Shown here in pieces: positions 44,171 through 51,935 of a DNA stretch of 64,000 bases; positions within the stretch are counted from its first letter, which is position 1, and every line of letters begins with the position of its first letter. Position numbers and translations under genes: made by a program. Below the pieces are notes generated by a model that had not been told where the DNA came from, made no database searches, and was given only the letters and a program-made list of their open reading frames with translations. Source of the DNA: Halorubrum sp. CBA1229 (lineage in GTDB: Archaea; Halobacteriota; Halobacteria; Halobacteriales; Haloferacaceae); NCBI RefSeq assembly GCF_003721435.2, contig NZ_CP054585.1, positions 1,922,001 to 1,986,000 on the forward strand, given 5' to 3'.

Positions 44171-44716
44171 CTACAGTATCGGCTCCGACTCGCCGTACGC
44201 GGCGATCACGACCGCGGTCGTGTACCGGTCCGGCGCCGAGGCCGTCGTCTCAACGTGCACCTCGCGGTCGGGCAGGTCCCAGTCGCGCAGCTCCCCGCCG
44301 GCGTCGAGCCCGGCCTCGATGCGCTCGCGGACGTCCTCGGGGTCCTCGCCGGTCACCTCGTAGAAGAGGCCGGGACCGGGACCGGTCGCCCAGCCGAGAC
44401 CGGCGGCCACGTCCGGGCGGCGTCGGGGTGCGCGCTTCGACTCGGCGTCCTCCGCGCCGGCGCGGCCGCCCTCGCGGAAGTCCACCTCGTCGTCCGGGCC
44501 GACAGTGCGACGCGCCTCGACCACGGTGAGCCGGTTGCCGGCGGGGCCGAGGTCGGGGACCACCTCGACCGCCTCGACGGTCGCCTCTGCGGGGACCACG
44601 GAGGAGACCGCGACGAGGTTGTAGTTGTGGAGGTTCGCGTCCGCGAGCGCGGCGTCGTAGGAGGCCATCGCCGTGTCGGCGACCCCGACGCCGCCGGCGA
44701 CGTGGATGGTGTTCAT
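44171..44716 (-). CDS. pdaD: Pyruvoyl-dependent arginine decarboxylase
   Basis: 181 residues. The self-cleavage site is in LHNYNLVAVSSVVPAEA: cutting between the two Ser residues gives the pyruvoyl group. The start IHVAGGVGVADTAMASYDAAL and end YTTAVVIAAYGES fit the family. It makes agmatine, which archaea need for agmatidine in tRNA-Ile2 and for polyamines. Repeat R3 lies immediately upstream of its promoter region. An Arg-rich insert (SKRAPRRRPD) is seen at about 113-122. Confidence 0.9.
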   Translation of the reverse strand: MNTIHVAGGVGVADTAMASYDAALADANLHNYNLVAVSSVVPAEATVEAVEVVPDLGPAGNRLTVVEARRTVGPDDEVDFREGGRAGAEDAESKRAPRRRPDVAAGLGWATGPGPGLFYEVTGEDPEDVRERIEAGLDAGGELRDWDLPDREVHVETTASAPDRYTTAVVIAAYGESEPIL

Positions 44717-44790
44717 TACGTCCGGATCGTCGGCCCCCGCGCTAAGGGGTTACGAAGCAGTCGTCTCCTGACCCGCCGTCAACGTGGATG

Positions 44791-45115
44791 TTTATAAATA
44801 ACAGCGGTGGCGCGCCTGCGAGCGGCCGCCACCGGCGGCCGCGAGCCAGCCCGCGAGGGAGTCGGACCGGCGCAGCCGCGCCGGTCCGACGAGGCTGGGG
44901 AGGGGTGAGGTGCGGTGCTGTGCGGTCGGGTGGGATTCAAAGGGGCAGTCGCGAGGACGGCGCAGGCGACCCAAGCACTGGAGGGAGTGAGCGAAGCGAA
45001 CGACCGAAGCGCGCAGCGAGCGTGCGCCGTCCTCGCGGCTGGGGCTTTGGAGGTGTTTGCCGTCGAGTCGGTATCGGTCGTTTATAAACGAGCGGCTGGG
45101 GCGTTAGAGGCGTTT
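44791..45115 (-). repeat. Dispersed structured intergenic element, copy R3
   Basis: This fills the gap 44717-45174. Read on the minus strand it follows R1: second box AGCGGCTGGGGC at 45091, TTTATAAA at 45081-45088, H1 arms at 45023-45041 and 44946-44964, then TTTGAATCCC and CACCCCTCCCCAGCC, a perfect 13-base hairpin with a 4-base loop at 44861-44890 (H2), a GCGGCCGCC/GGCGGCCGC hairpin at 44823-44843 (H3), and GCGCGCCACCGCTGTTATTTATAAA ending at 44791 in two parts. It is upstream of pdaD and downstream of pan. Confidence 0.85.
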
Positions 45116-45174
45116 AACACCGCTCAACCGCCAGAAATCCCGCAGAACTCGAAACCGACTGCCGGTCCGTAGTC

Positions 45175-46398
45175 TCAGTACTGGTAGTTGATGACCTGCT
45201 CTTCGGTCTGCTCCGCGTCCTGGAGCTTGTCGCGGGCCGCCTCGAAGTCCTCGAGCGTGACCTCCGTGCGGCCGTCGCGGATCGCGAACATGCCGGCCTC
45301 GGTCGCCAGCGAGGCGATGTCGGCCCCGCTGTACCCCTCTAAGTCCGACGCGACCTCGGAGAGGTCCGTCCCCTCGGCGACGTTCATCTCCTGCGTGTGG
45401 ATCTCGAGGATGCGGGCGCGCCCCTCGGCGTCGGGCTCGGGCACCTCGATGAGGCGGTCGAACCGGCCGGGGCGGAGGATCGCCTCGTCGAGCATGTCGA
45501 AGCGGTTGGTCGCGGCCATGATCCGGACCTCGCCGCGGTCGTCGAAGCCGTCCATCTCGGAGAGCAGCTGCATCATCGTCCGCTGGACCTCGGCGTCGCC
45601 CGAGGTCTTCGAGTCCGTCCGCTTGGCGGCGACGGCGTCGATCTCGTCGATGAAGATGACGGCGGGCTCGCGCTCGGCGGCGAGCTCGAACAGGTCGCGG
45701 ACGAGCCGCGACCCCTCGCCGATGAACTTCCGGACGAGCTCGGAGCCGGCCATCTTGATGAACGTCGCGTCGGACTCGTTGGCGACGGCCTTCGCGAGCA
45801 TCGTCTTCCCCGTTCCCGGCGGGCCGTGGAGCAGGACGCCGCTCGGCGGTTCGACGCCGACGGCCTCGAACTGCTCGGGGTTCTCTAGGGGGTCCTCGAC
45901 GGCCTCGCGGACCTCGCGGATCTGGTCGTCGATGCCGCCGATGTCGGCGTACTCGACGTCGGGCGACTCCGTGACCTCCATCGCCTGCGCCCGTGAGTCG
46001 GTCTCGTCGTCGAGCACCTGCTGGACCGCGAAGGAGTCGTTGATCGCGACGCGGTCGCCGGGGCGGAGGTCCTCGTCGAGCCGGGTGGCCGCCTGCGTCA
46101 GCACCTCCTGGTTGTTGCCGTGCTGTTTGATGACGACGCCGTCGTCGGTGATCTCCTCGACCGACGCGATGTACAGCGAGGAGGTCTTCAGCACCTCGTT
46201 CTCGCGTTTCAGCTCGTCGACGTCGGCCTTCAGCTCGCCGCGGCGACCCTGCGCGTCGTCGAGCCGCTGCTCCAGCTCTTCGTTCACCTGCAGGATCCGT
46301 CGGTAGTGCTGGCGGATCGCTTCGAGCCGCTCCGTCTCGCTCATCTCCGGATCGAGCTCCAGACGGGGGCGGTCGGGCAGTGAGGGGCTATGAGACAT
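45175..46398 (-). CDS. pan: Proteasome-activating nucleotidase (PAN/Rpt-like AAA ATPase)
   Basis: 407 residues. An N-terminal coiled coil (about 20-72) and OB domain precede the AAA module: Walker [11 protein letters not shown] (about 191-200), Walker [15 protein letters not shown], sensor [23 protein letters not shown]. It unfolds proteins and feeds them to the 20S proteasome. The C-terminus is INYQY, with Tyr last rather than next to last as in a strict HbYX gate-opening motif. It is divergent from the HalX regulator, and R3 follows its 3' end. Confidence 0.95.
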   Translation of the reverse strand: MSHSPSLPDRPRLELDPEMSETERLEAIRQHYRRILQVNEELEQRLDDAQGRRGELKADVDELKRENEVLKTSSLYIASVEEITDDGVVIKQHGNNQEVLTQAATRLDEDLRPGDRVAINDSFAVQQVLDDETDSRAQAMEVTESPDVEYADIGGIDDQIREVREAVEDPLENPEQFEAVGVEPPSGVLLHGPPGTGKTMLAKAVANESDATFIKMAGSELVRKFIGEGSRLVRDLFELAAEREPAVIFIDEIDAVAAKRTDSKTSGDAEVQRTMMQLLSEMDGFDDRGEVRIMAATNRFDMLDEAILRPGRFDRLIEVPEPDAEGRARILEIHTQEMNVAEGTDLSEVASDLEGYSGADIASLATEAGMFAIRDGRTEVTLEDFEAARDKLQDAEQTEEQVINYQY

Positions 46399-46550
46399 TC
46401 GTTGCTGGTTGGTATGGAGCGCGCGTAAATGTGCCTTTGGGTCACGGTGGTCTGCCGGCCCGACCGCGGGAACTGACCCCCGATCCCCGTTCGAGGCGGT
46501 CGGTCGCCCCGCCGCCGCGAGAGTATCATCTGTGATACTCGCGGGTCAAC

Positions 46551-46559
46551 GTTTTAACA
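46551..46559 (+). promoter_or_regulatory. TATA-like element of the HalX regulator unit
   Basis: GTTTTAACA at 46551 is about 27 bases before the ATG of a 26-codon ORF at 46582, consistent with a leaderless start there and not at the regulator's own ATG at 46659. Confidence 0.45.
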
Positions 46560-46581
46560 GAAGGCGTGCGTATTCCCCGTT

Positions 46582-46662
46582 ATGAGCGCACGAGCGGCGG
46601 TCGAACGCGTCGGTTCGGTGTCCCCGACGGACGACTCGCGGACCGCGGGTGTCCGACCATGA
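46582..46662 (+). CDS. 26-codon leader ORF ATGA-coupled to the HalX regulator
   Basis: The ATG at 46582 opens a 26-residue frame beginning MSARAAVERVGSV and ending AGVRP. Its TGA overlaps the ATG of the response regulator as ATGA. It has the same layout as the leader before the DUF7512-TauE operon at 33742-33819 but no sequence similarity. It could set the translation rate of the regulator. Confidence 0.4.
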   Translation: MSARAAVERVGSVSPTDDSRTAGVRP

Positions 46663-47219
46663 CCGACGGTGCGACCGAGCCGACGGTCCTCGCCGTCGAC
46701 GACGAGCCCGACCTCGCCGAGCTGTACCGGGTGTACCTCAGCTCGGCGTACGACGTGCGGATCGCGACCGGCGGCGAGGCGGCGATGGAGGAGATGGACG
46801 AGTCGGTCGACGTCGTCCTCCTCGACCGTCGGATGCCGGATATGTCCGGTCACGAGGTGCTCACCGCCATGCGCGCGGCCGGCTACGACGCCCGGGTCGC
46901 GATGCTCACCGCGGTCGAGCCCGACGTCGACATCGTCGACATGCCGTTCGACGACTACAAGACGAAGCCGGTGACGAAGGAGGACCTCCTCACGCTCGTG
47001 GAGGTGCTCCTCTACCGCGCGGAGTTCGACGAGCACAGCCAGGAGTTCTTCGCGCTGGCCTCGAAGAAGGCCGCGCTGGAGGCGGCCGACGCGACGGGCG
47101 GCGACGAGTACGAGGAGCTCGTCGAGCGGATGGAGACGATCCGCGACCGCGTCGACGACACGCTCGACCGGCTCTCAGCGCGCGACGCGTTCGTCGAGGT
47201 CCCGGGGAGCGTCCCGTAG
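46659..47219 (+). CDS. HalX-domain response regulator
   Basis: 186 residues starting MTDGATEPTVLAVDDEPDL. The receiver domain (about 8-120) has the acidic pair DDEPD, the phospho-acceptor Asp in VVLLDRRMPDMSG and Lys in DYKTKPVTKEDL. The HalX helical domain follows (about 125-175, FFALASKKAALEAAD). HalX regulators are haloarchaeal; outputs are poorly known. No histidine kinase gene is adjacent. The alternative start upstream in frame (GTG at 46566) is less likely because ATG 46659 gives the standard N-terminus. Confidence 0.93.
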   Translation: MTDGATEPTVLAVDDEPDLAELYRVYLSSAYDVRIATGGEAAMEEMDESVDVVLLDRRMPDMSGHEVLTAMRAAGYDARVAMLTAVEPDVDIVDMPFDDYKTKPVTKEDLLTLVEVLLYRAEFDEHSQEFFALASKKAALEAADATGGDEYEELVERMETIRDRVDDTLDRLSARDAFVEVPGSVP

Positions 47220-47238
47220 AGGGGGCCGCCCCGAACGC

Positions 47239-47523
47239 TCACTCGATCGTCAGGTCCCCGTCGGCGTCGCCGCCCCCGCCGTCCTCGTCCCACTCCAGCT
47301 CGAACTCGACGCTCAGCTCGCCGGGGCCGTCGGCGGGTCCCTCGCGCTCCGCTTTCACCTCGAACGTCGGCCGGGCCGGCGGAGCCATCGTCACCGACTC
47401 GCCGCCCCGACTGAGCGTGATCTCGCTGCCGGACTCCAGCGAGTCGGCGACGGTCCGGAGGTACGCGGCGATCTCCTCGCGGCTTCGATTGCTCTCGGAT
47501 TTGAAGAGGACTTCTTCTGGCAT
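47239..47523 (-). CDS. Amphi-Trp domain protein
   Basis: 94 residues starting MPEEVLFKSESNRSREEIAAYLR. The pattern of FKSESNRSREEIAAYLRTVADSLESG and ending FEVKAERE...SVEFELEWDE is that of the amphi-Trp domain, a small two-layer fold found widely in archaea and some bacteria with an unassigned role. The acidic Gly tail (GGGGDADGD) is halophilic. It converges on the HalX regulator. Confidence 0.8.
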   Translation of the reverse strand: MPEEVLFKSESNRSREEIAAYLRTVADSLESGSEITLSRGGESVTMAPPARPTFEVKAEREGPADGPGELSVEFELEWDEDGGGGDADGDLTIE

Positions 47524-47600
47524 GGGCGGGTGTACGTCGTGTCGGCGTATAAATCCGTACGCCGAAACGAGGCCCGGCCGGGACCCCGCCAGACGACACC

Positions 47601-47636
47601 CTCAGAACCCGTCCTCGCCTCAGAACCCGTCCTCGA
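47601..47636. repeat. 18-base tandem duplication containing the aminopeptidase stop codon
   Basis: CTCAGAACCCGTCCTCG occurs at 47601 and again at 47619. The second copy holds the last codons and the stop (TCA at 47620) of the minus-strand M29 gene, so the gene's 3' end is duplicated just beyond it. Confidence 0.9.
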
Positions 47637-48699
47637 AGACGAACGTCCCGTCGCGCTGGACGACCTCGCCGTCGACCTCGATGACGGAGTCCTCGCTCAT
47701 GTCGACGATCATGTCGACGTGCTCGGCGGACTCGTTGACCTCGTTGGCCTCGCCCACCGTCTCGGGGTACGCGGAGCCGACCGCCATGTGGACCGTGTCG
47801 CCCATCTTCTCGTCGAACAGCATGTTGTAGGTGAACCGGTCGATCTGGCGGTTCATCCCGATGCCGAGCTCGCCGAGCCGCCGCGACCCCTCGTCGGTGT
47901 CGAGGATCCCCGTCAAGAGGTCCTCGTTGCGCTCGGCGGAGTGCGAGACGACCTCCCCGTCCTCGAACCGGAGCCGGACCCCCTCGATCTCGCGGCCGTA
48001 GCGGTACAGCGGGAGGTCGAAGTGGACCTCGCCGTCGACGCCGTCGCGCACGGGCGCCGTGAACACCTCGCCGCCGGGGAGGTTCGCCTCGCCGTTGTCG
48101 TTGAGCGTCGAATTCCCGGAGACGTCGAGCGTGAGGTCCGTCTCCTCGCCCGAGCGGATCCGCACCTCGTCGGCGTCGTCCAAAATCTCGACCATCTCCG
48201 CTTGGAACGCGCGCTGCTCGTCCCAGTCGAGCGAGACCGCGTCCCAGACGAAGTCCTCGTACGCCTCGGTGCTCATCCCGGCGAGCTGGGCGTGGCTCGC
48301 GGTCGGGTACTGCGTGAGACACCACGTCTTCGAGAGGCGCGTCCGCTTGACGTCCTCCATCGCGCGGTTGTAGGCGGCGTTCGTCTCGGGGTCGACGTCG
48401 GCGTCCTCGGTGGCGTTCGACCCGCCGCGCGCGATGACGAACACGTCGGCCTCCCGGTACAGCGCGAGCCGGTGGTCCGGCTCGGTGAACTCCTCGGACG
48501 AGCGCTTGAACGCGCGCTGGGCGCGCTTCGAGTAGTTGAGGTACACCGGATTGGCGCCGCGGTCTCCGCAGACCTCGTGGAGGGCGACCGCGAGGTCCTC
48601 GGCCTCGGCCGGCAGCTGGATGACGACGTCGTCGCCCGACTCGATGCCGGTCGAGTGGTCGGCGATGATCTCGGCGTGCTCGCGGATGCGTGCGTCCAT
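47620..48699 (-). CDS. M29-family aminopeptidase
   Basis: 359 residues starting MDARIREHAEIIADHSTGI. M29 landmarks: GDDVVIQLPAEAEDLAVALHE near the start, PTASHAQLAGMSTEAYEDFVW, NLPGGEVFTAPV with a metal-binding Glu, and RRLGELGIGMNRQIDRFTYNMLFDEKMGDTVHMAVG with the catalytic Glu, His and Tyr region. It ends DMIVDMSEDSVIEVDGEVVQ. It cleaves N-terminal residues from peptides using two metals. Monocistronic. Confidence 0.92.
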   Translation of the reverse strand: MDARIREHAEIIADHSTGIESGDDVVIQLPAEAEDLAVALHEVCGDRGANPVYLNYSKRAQRAFKRSSEEFTEPDHRLALYREADVFVIARGGSNATEDADVDPETNAAYNRAMEDVKRTRLSKTWCLTQYPTASHAQLAGMSTEAYEDFVWDAVSLDWDEQRAFQAEMVEILDDADEVRIRSGEETDLTLDVSGNSTLNDNGEANLPGGEVFTAPVRDGVDGEVHFDLPLYRYGREIEGVRLRFEDGEVVSHSAERNEDLLTGILDTDEGSRRLGELGIGMNRQIDRFTYNMLFDEKMGDTVHMAVGSAYPETVGEANEVNESAEHVDMIVDMSEDSVIEVDGEVVQRDGTFVFEDGF

Positions 48700-48813
48700 A
48701 CGGTACCCTCTCGCCGCGGGGAATTACCCGTTTTGGAAGCGGTCGGCGGCGCGGCGGCGCTACTCGCTTGCGCTCCCAGGGCGACGCGACTCGCCCGCGC
48801 GCTCGCGGCGCTG

Positions 48814-49545
48814 CTACTCCCCGTCGGTTCCGCGGGAAACGAGCGCGTCGGCCAGCGCCTCGGTGTCGGCGACGGTGAGGTCCGGCCGGTGGATCCACCC
48901 GCCGTACGGGTTCCCGTGTCTGTTGAGGAACGCGCCGCGCATGCCGACCGCCTTCGCGCCGACGAGGTCGAACGTGTGCGCGGTCACGAACGCGACCTCG
49001 TGGGGCGCGACGTCGAACGCCTCGCAGGTCAGCTCGTACGACGCCGGGTGGGGCTTGTACGCGCCCGCGTCGGCGACCGACACCACGCCGTCCAGTTCGG
49101 TCTCGAAGTTGGGGCGGACCGCGTCGAGCATGTCGGGGTCGCCGTTCGAGAGGCCGACCAGCTCGTACTCCTCGCTCAGTCGATCCAGCGCCGCGTCGAC
49201 GTCCGGGTACGGCTGAAGGGTCTTCCACTGCCGGATGACGGCGCGGACCGCCTCGTCCGGAACGTCGAGGCCGATCTGTTCGAGCCGGTACGCGAGGGCG
49301 CGCCGGCTGATCTCTTTAAAAGGCGTGTGGGGGCCCGGTATCAGCGAGTCGATCATCGAGTCCCGGAAGTGCATGGCGAGGTACCGCCGGAGCAGTATCT
49401 CGGGGTCGTAGTCGCTCCCGTGGTCGTCGAGCAGGGCCCGTAGCGCGGGGACCAGAGTCGCCTCTCGGTCGAGCAGCGTGTCCCACAGGTCGAACGCGAG
49501 CACCTCCGTCTCCTCGCGGAGCGTCTCGGCGGCGATTTCGGACAT
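48814..49545 (-). CDS. HAD-family dehalogenase (type II-like)
   Basis: 243 residues. Motif I is LAFDLWDTLLDR with the nucleophile Asp, motif II is VGLSNGDPDML, motif III AGAYKPHPASYEL with Lys and motif IV VAFVTAHTFDLVGAKAVG. The order and helix-bundle cap (about 40-105) fit 2-haloacid dehalogenase relatives; a phosphatase role is possible. Divergent from nothing immediate; it lies between the M29 and LysE genes on the same strand. Confidence 0.88.
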   Translation of the reverse strand: MSEIAAETLREETEVLAFDLWDTLLDREATLVPALRALLDDHGSDYDPEILLRRYLAMHFRDSMIDSLIPGPHTPFKEISRRALAYRLEQIGLDVPDEAVRAVIRQWKTLQPYPDVDAALDRLSEEYELVGLSNGDPDMLDAVRPNFETELDGVVSVADAGAYKPHPASYELTCEAFDVAPHEVAFVTAHTFDLVGAKAVGMRGAFLNRHGNPYGGWIHRPDLTVADTEALADALVSRGTDGE

Positions 49546-49634
49546 GTGACAGGTATCACACCGACGGTACGCGTTATCAATCTACGCGTCCCGGAACGGT
49601 CGTGTCCCGTCCCGCGACGCCGGACGACGACCGC

Positions 49635-50255
49635 TCACCCGGTCAGCACCCACGCGCCGATCAGGAGCAGGATCCCGCCGGCGACCCGGTCCAGCCAGCG
49701 GCCGGTCCGCTCGGACCGGAGCGCGTCGGCGGCCCCGTCGGCGACGACCGCCACGACGCCGAGGTAGCAGGCCGTGAGCGCGGCGTAGGTGGCGCCGAGG
49801 ACCGCGATCGACGTGCCGCCGGCGCCTCCGCCGGCGCTCCCTGCCGCGAACCCGGGGAGGAACGCGAGGAAGAACAGCGCGACCTGCGGGTTGAGGGCGT
49901 TGACGAGGAACCCCTCGCGCACGCCGCCCCCCGCCGGCGACGACCGGTCGCCCCCGGCCGACCGCAGGGCGTCGACGCCGAGGTAGAGGAGGAAGAGCCC
50001 GCCGACGAGTTGGACGACTCGTTCGGCGCCCGGCACAGTTCGATAGACCGCCGCGACGCCGACCGCGACGAGCGCGGTGTGGAACAGGATTCCCGTCGTG
50101 ACGCCGAGCGCGGCGCGGAGGCCGTCCCTCCGGTCCTCGATCCCGCGGGAGAGCACGAACAGCGTGTCGGGGCCCGGCGTCACGATCAGCGTCGCCGCCG
50201 CCAGCACGAACAGGGCGTACGTCGAGGGGTCGACGGCGAGCGCCGCGCCGGTCAT
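49635..50255 (-). CDS. LysE-family exporter
   Basis: 206 residues from the ATG at 50255 (MTGAALAVDPSTYALFV). About six membrane helices. The family motif is LIVTPGPDTLFVLSRGIEDRRDGLRAALGVTTG, and GFLVNALNPQVALFFLAFLPGF is the second conserved region. It should export an amino acid or a homoserine-lactone-like compound. A Gly/Ser-rich acidic loop lies at about 100-112. Confidence 0.92.
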   Translation of the reverse strand: MTGAALAVDPSTYALFVLAAATLIVTPGPDTLFVLSRGIEDRRDGLRAALGVTTGILFHTALVAVGVAAVYRTVPGAERVVQLVGGLFLLYLGVDALRSAGGDRSSPAGGGVREGFLVNALNPQVALFFLAFLPGFAAGSAGGGAGGTSIAVLGATYAALTACYLGVVAVVADGAADALRSERTGRWLDRVAGGILLLIGAWVLTG

Positions 50256-50317
50256 TACCTCGGAGCGCGGGCCCCGCGGAGAAAAATCGACCGGCCCGTC
50301 GCGCTCCCGAGACTCCG

Positions 50318-50327
50318 TCTTTTTATA
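50318..50327 (+). promoter_or_regulatory. TATA-like element of the HFX_2341-type gene
   Basis: CTTTTTATAAG ends about 24 bases before the ATG at 50351, the leaderless spacing. Confidence 0.55.
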
Positions 50328-50350
50328 AGCGCCGCCCTCACGTCCCACGT

Positions 50351-51385
50351 ATGCAGACGCACATCGTGCCGGTCGGCTTCGACTACGACCGCATGATCGC
50401 CCCGCTCATCCGGGACCAGTTCGACGTCGACCGGGTGATCCTCTTGGAGGGGACGGTCGGCAGCGAGGCCAACGTCGAGTACTCGCGGAACATCGCTCGG
50501 AAGCTCGAACAGGACTTCCAGAACCTGCTCGGCGCCGAGACCGTTCGCGAGCAGCTCACCGACGTGTACGACTACGACGCCGCCTTCGAGCGCGCCTTCG
50601 ACCTCATCAACGCGGAGCTCGACCGGGACGAACGTCGGGGGGCCGATGCGGGAGGCGAAGCGGGAGGCGAGGATCGCGGCGACCCGGACGACGACGAGGC
50701 GGAGCGCGAGGTGTGGGTGAACCTCTGTTCGATGCCGCGCCCGGTCTCGTTCGCGTTCGCGACCGCCGCCCACTCGATCATGGTGGAGCGGCAGGACGAC
50801 CGCGACCGCATTCACACCTACTACACCGCCCCCGAGAAGTACCTCGAGACCGAGCTCGCCGAGGAGCTCCGGGCCAACCGCGACCTCCTGCGCGAGCTGG
50901 TCGAGAGCGACGCGCTCGCGGGCGGGGGCTCGGGAGACGATGACGGCGATGGCGACGGAAGCGTCGTCGACCCCGACCGCGTCGCCGACCGCCTCGAGAC
51001 GACCACCGACCTGCTCGCGGAGTTCGACGAGCGCGGCACCACCATCGGCGCGAAGCGCATCGGCGACAGCCACGTGATCGAGCTGCCCGTCGCCTCCTTC
51101 CAGAACGTCAAGCCGTTCGAGGAGCTCGTCTTATTCACGCTGGGCGAGCACGGCGAGTTCGCCTCCGTCTCCGAGCTCGCGGAGACGCTCGCGGCCGACC
51201 TCAACGAGGAGTACACCGACTCGTTCCGCTCGAAGGTGATCTACAACGTCGACCGGCTCGGCCCCGGCGGGAAAGGGTACATCGAGCAGGAGGAACACGG
51301 GAAGTCCTACCGGACGACGCTCTCGCGAATCGGCCAGCTGTGGGTCCGAGCGCACGCCGACGAGGACCGGGAACTGGCGCGATAA
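50351..51385 (+). CDS. HFX_2341/DUF6293-type regulator (Rossmann-like N-domain plus winged helix)
   Basis: 344 residues starting MQTHIVPVGFDYDRMIAPLI. The N-terminal 170 residues look like a Rossmann/CARF-like fold (FDVDRVILLEGTVGSE, WVNLCSMPRPVSFAFATAAHSIMVE). An acidic linker is at about 196-208. The C-terminal third holds a winged-helix segment, VLFTLGEHGEFASVSELAETLA to GYIEQEEHGKSYRTTLSRIG. I recall it as HFX_2341 or DUF6293. The layout resembles the CRISPR-linked regulator Csa3, but no CRISPR genes are present. It may bind a nucleotide and control transcription. Confidence 0.8.
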   Translation: MQTHIVPVGFDYDRMIAPLIRDQFDVDRVILLEGTVGSEANVEYSRNIARKLEQDFQNLLGAETVREQLTDVYDYDAAFERAFDLINAELDRDERRGADAGGEAGGEDRGDPDDDEAEREVWVNLCSMPRPVSFAFATAAHSIMVERQDDRDRIHTYYTAPEKYLETELAEELRANRDLLRELVESDALAGGGSGDDDGDGDGSVVDPDRVADRLETTTDLLAEFDERGTTIGAKRIGDSHVIELPVASFQNVKPFEELVLFTLGEHGEFASVSELAETLAADLNEEYTDSFRSKVIYNVDRLGPGGKGYIEQEEHGKSYRTTLSRIGQLWVRAHADEDRELAR

Positions 51386-51426
51386 ATAGGGAGTACTGCG
51401 ATCGTCCTACGGATTGTGCCCGTTTG

Positions 51427-51776
51427 TTTATAAATCGGTGACGCGGTGAACTCTTCCAAAGCTCCAGCCGTGAGGCTATGCGTCGTTGTCGGCGAAGTGA
51501 CGGCGAACACCTCCAAAGCCCCAGCCGTGAGGCGGGCGCACGCTCGCTGCGCTCCTCGGTCGCTCGCGCTGCTCGCTCCCTACGGTGCTTGCGTCGCCTG
51601 CGCCCGCCTCACGGCTGCCCCTTTGAGTCCCGCCCCACACAGCACCGCAACCGCACCTCAGACCTCCCCAGCCTCGTCGGCCGGCCTCCGCTTCGCTCCG
51701 ACCGGCCGACTCCCTCGCGCGCGCTGCTCGCGGCCGATGGCCGCTCGCAGGCACGCGCCACCGCAGTTATTTAAAT
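51427..51776 (+). repeat. Dispersed structured intergenic element, copy R4
   Basis: This fills most of the gap 51386-51935. TTTATAAAT at 51427; box CTTCCAAAGCTCCAGCCG then CCTCCAAAGCCCCAGCCG (about 51453 and 51511); H1 with perfect 19-base arms at 51522-51540 and 51599-51617; CCCCTTTGAGTCCC; CCGCAACCGCACCTCA; H2 arms GTCGGCCGG (51676-51684) and CCGGCCGAC (51702-51710); H3 GCGGCC-GAT-GGCCGC near 51729; GCGCCACCGC and TTATTTAAAT at 51767. A further TTTATAAAT lies at 51802-51810. It sits between two genes on the plus strand. Confidence 0.85.
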
Positions 51777-51902
51777 GAGAAACCGAGTCACTCCTCGTGG
51801 GTTTATAAATCATGTCGACATCGGCGGTTCGAAGCCCTGCTTCCGCACACCTCGCGCGTGCGGCCCGCATCACGGTTCTGAGAGGGGGTGCCGTGACCGT
51901 CC

Positions 51903-51912
51903 CGTTTTTATT
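51903..51912 (+). promoter_or_regulatory. TATA-like element of cofH
   Basis: GTTTTTATTC lies about 28 bases before the ATG at 51936, consistent with a leaderless cofH transcript starting after repeat R4. Confidence 0.5.
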
Positions 51913-51935
51913 CGTGGGGCGGGGACGGTTACTGG

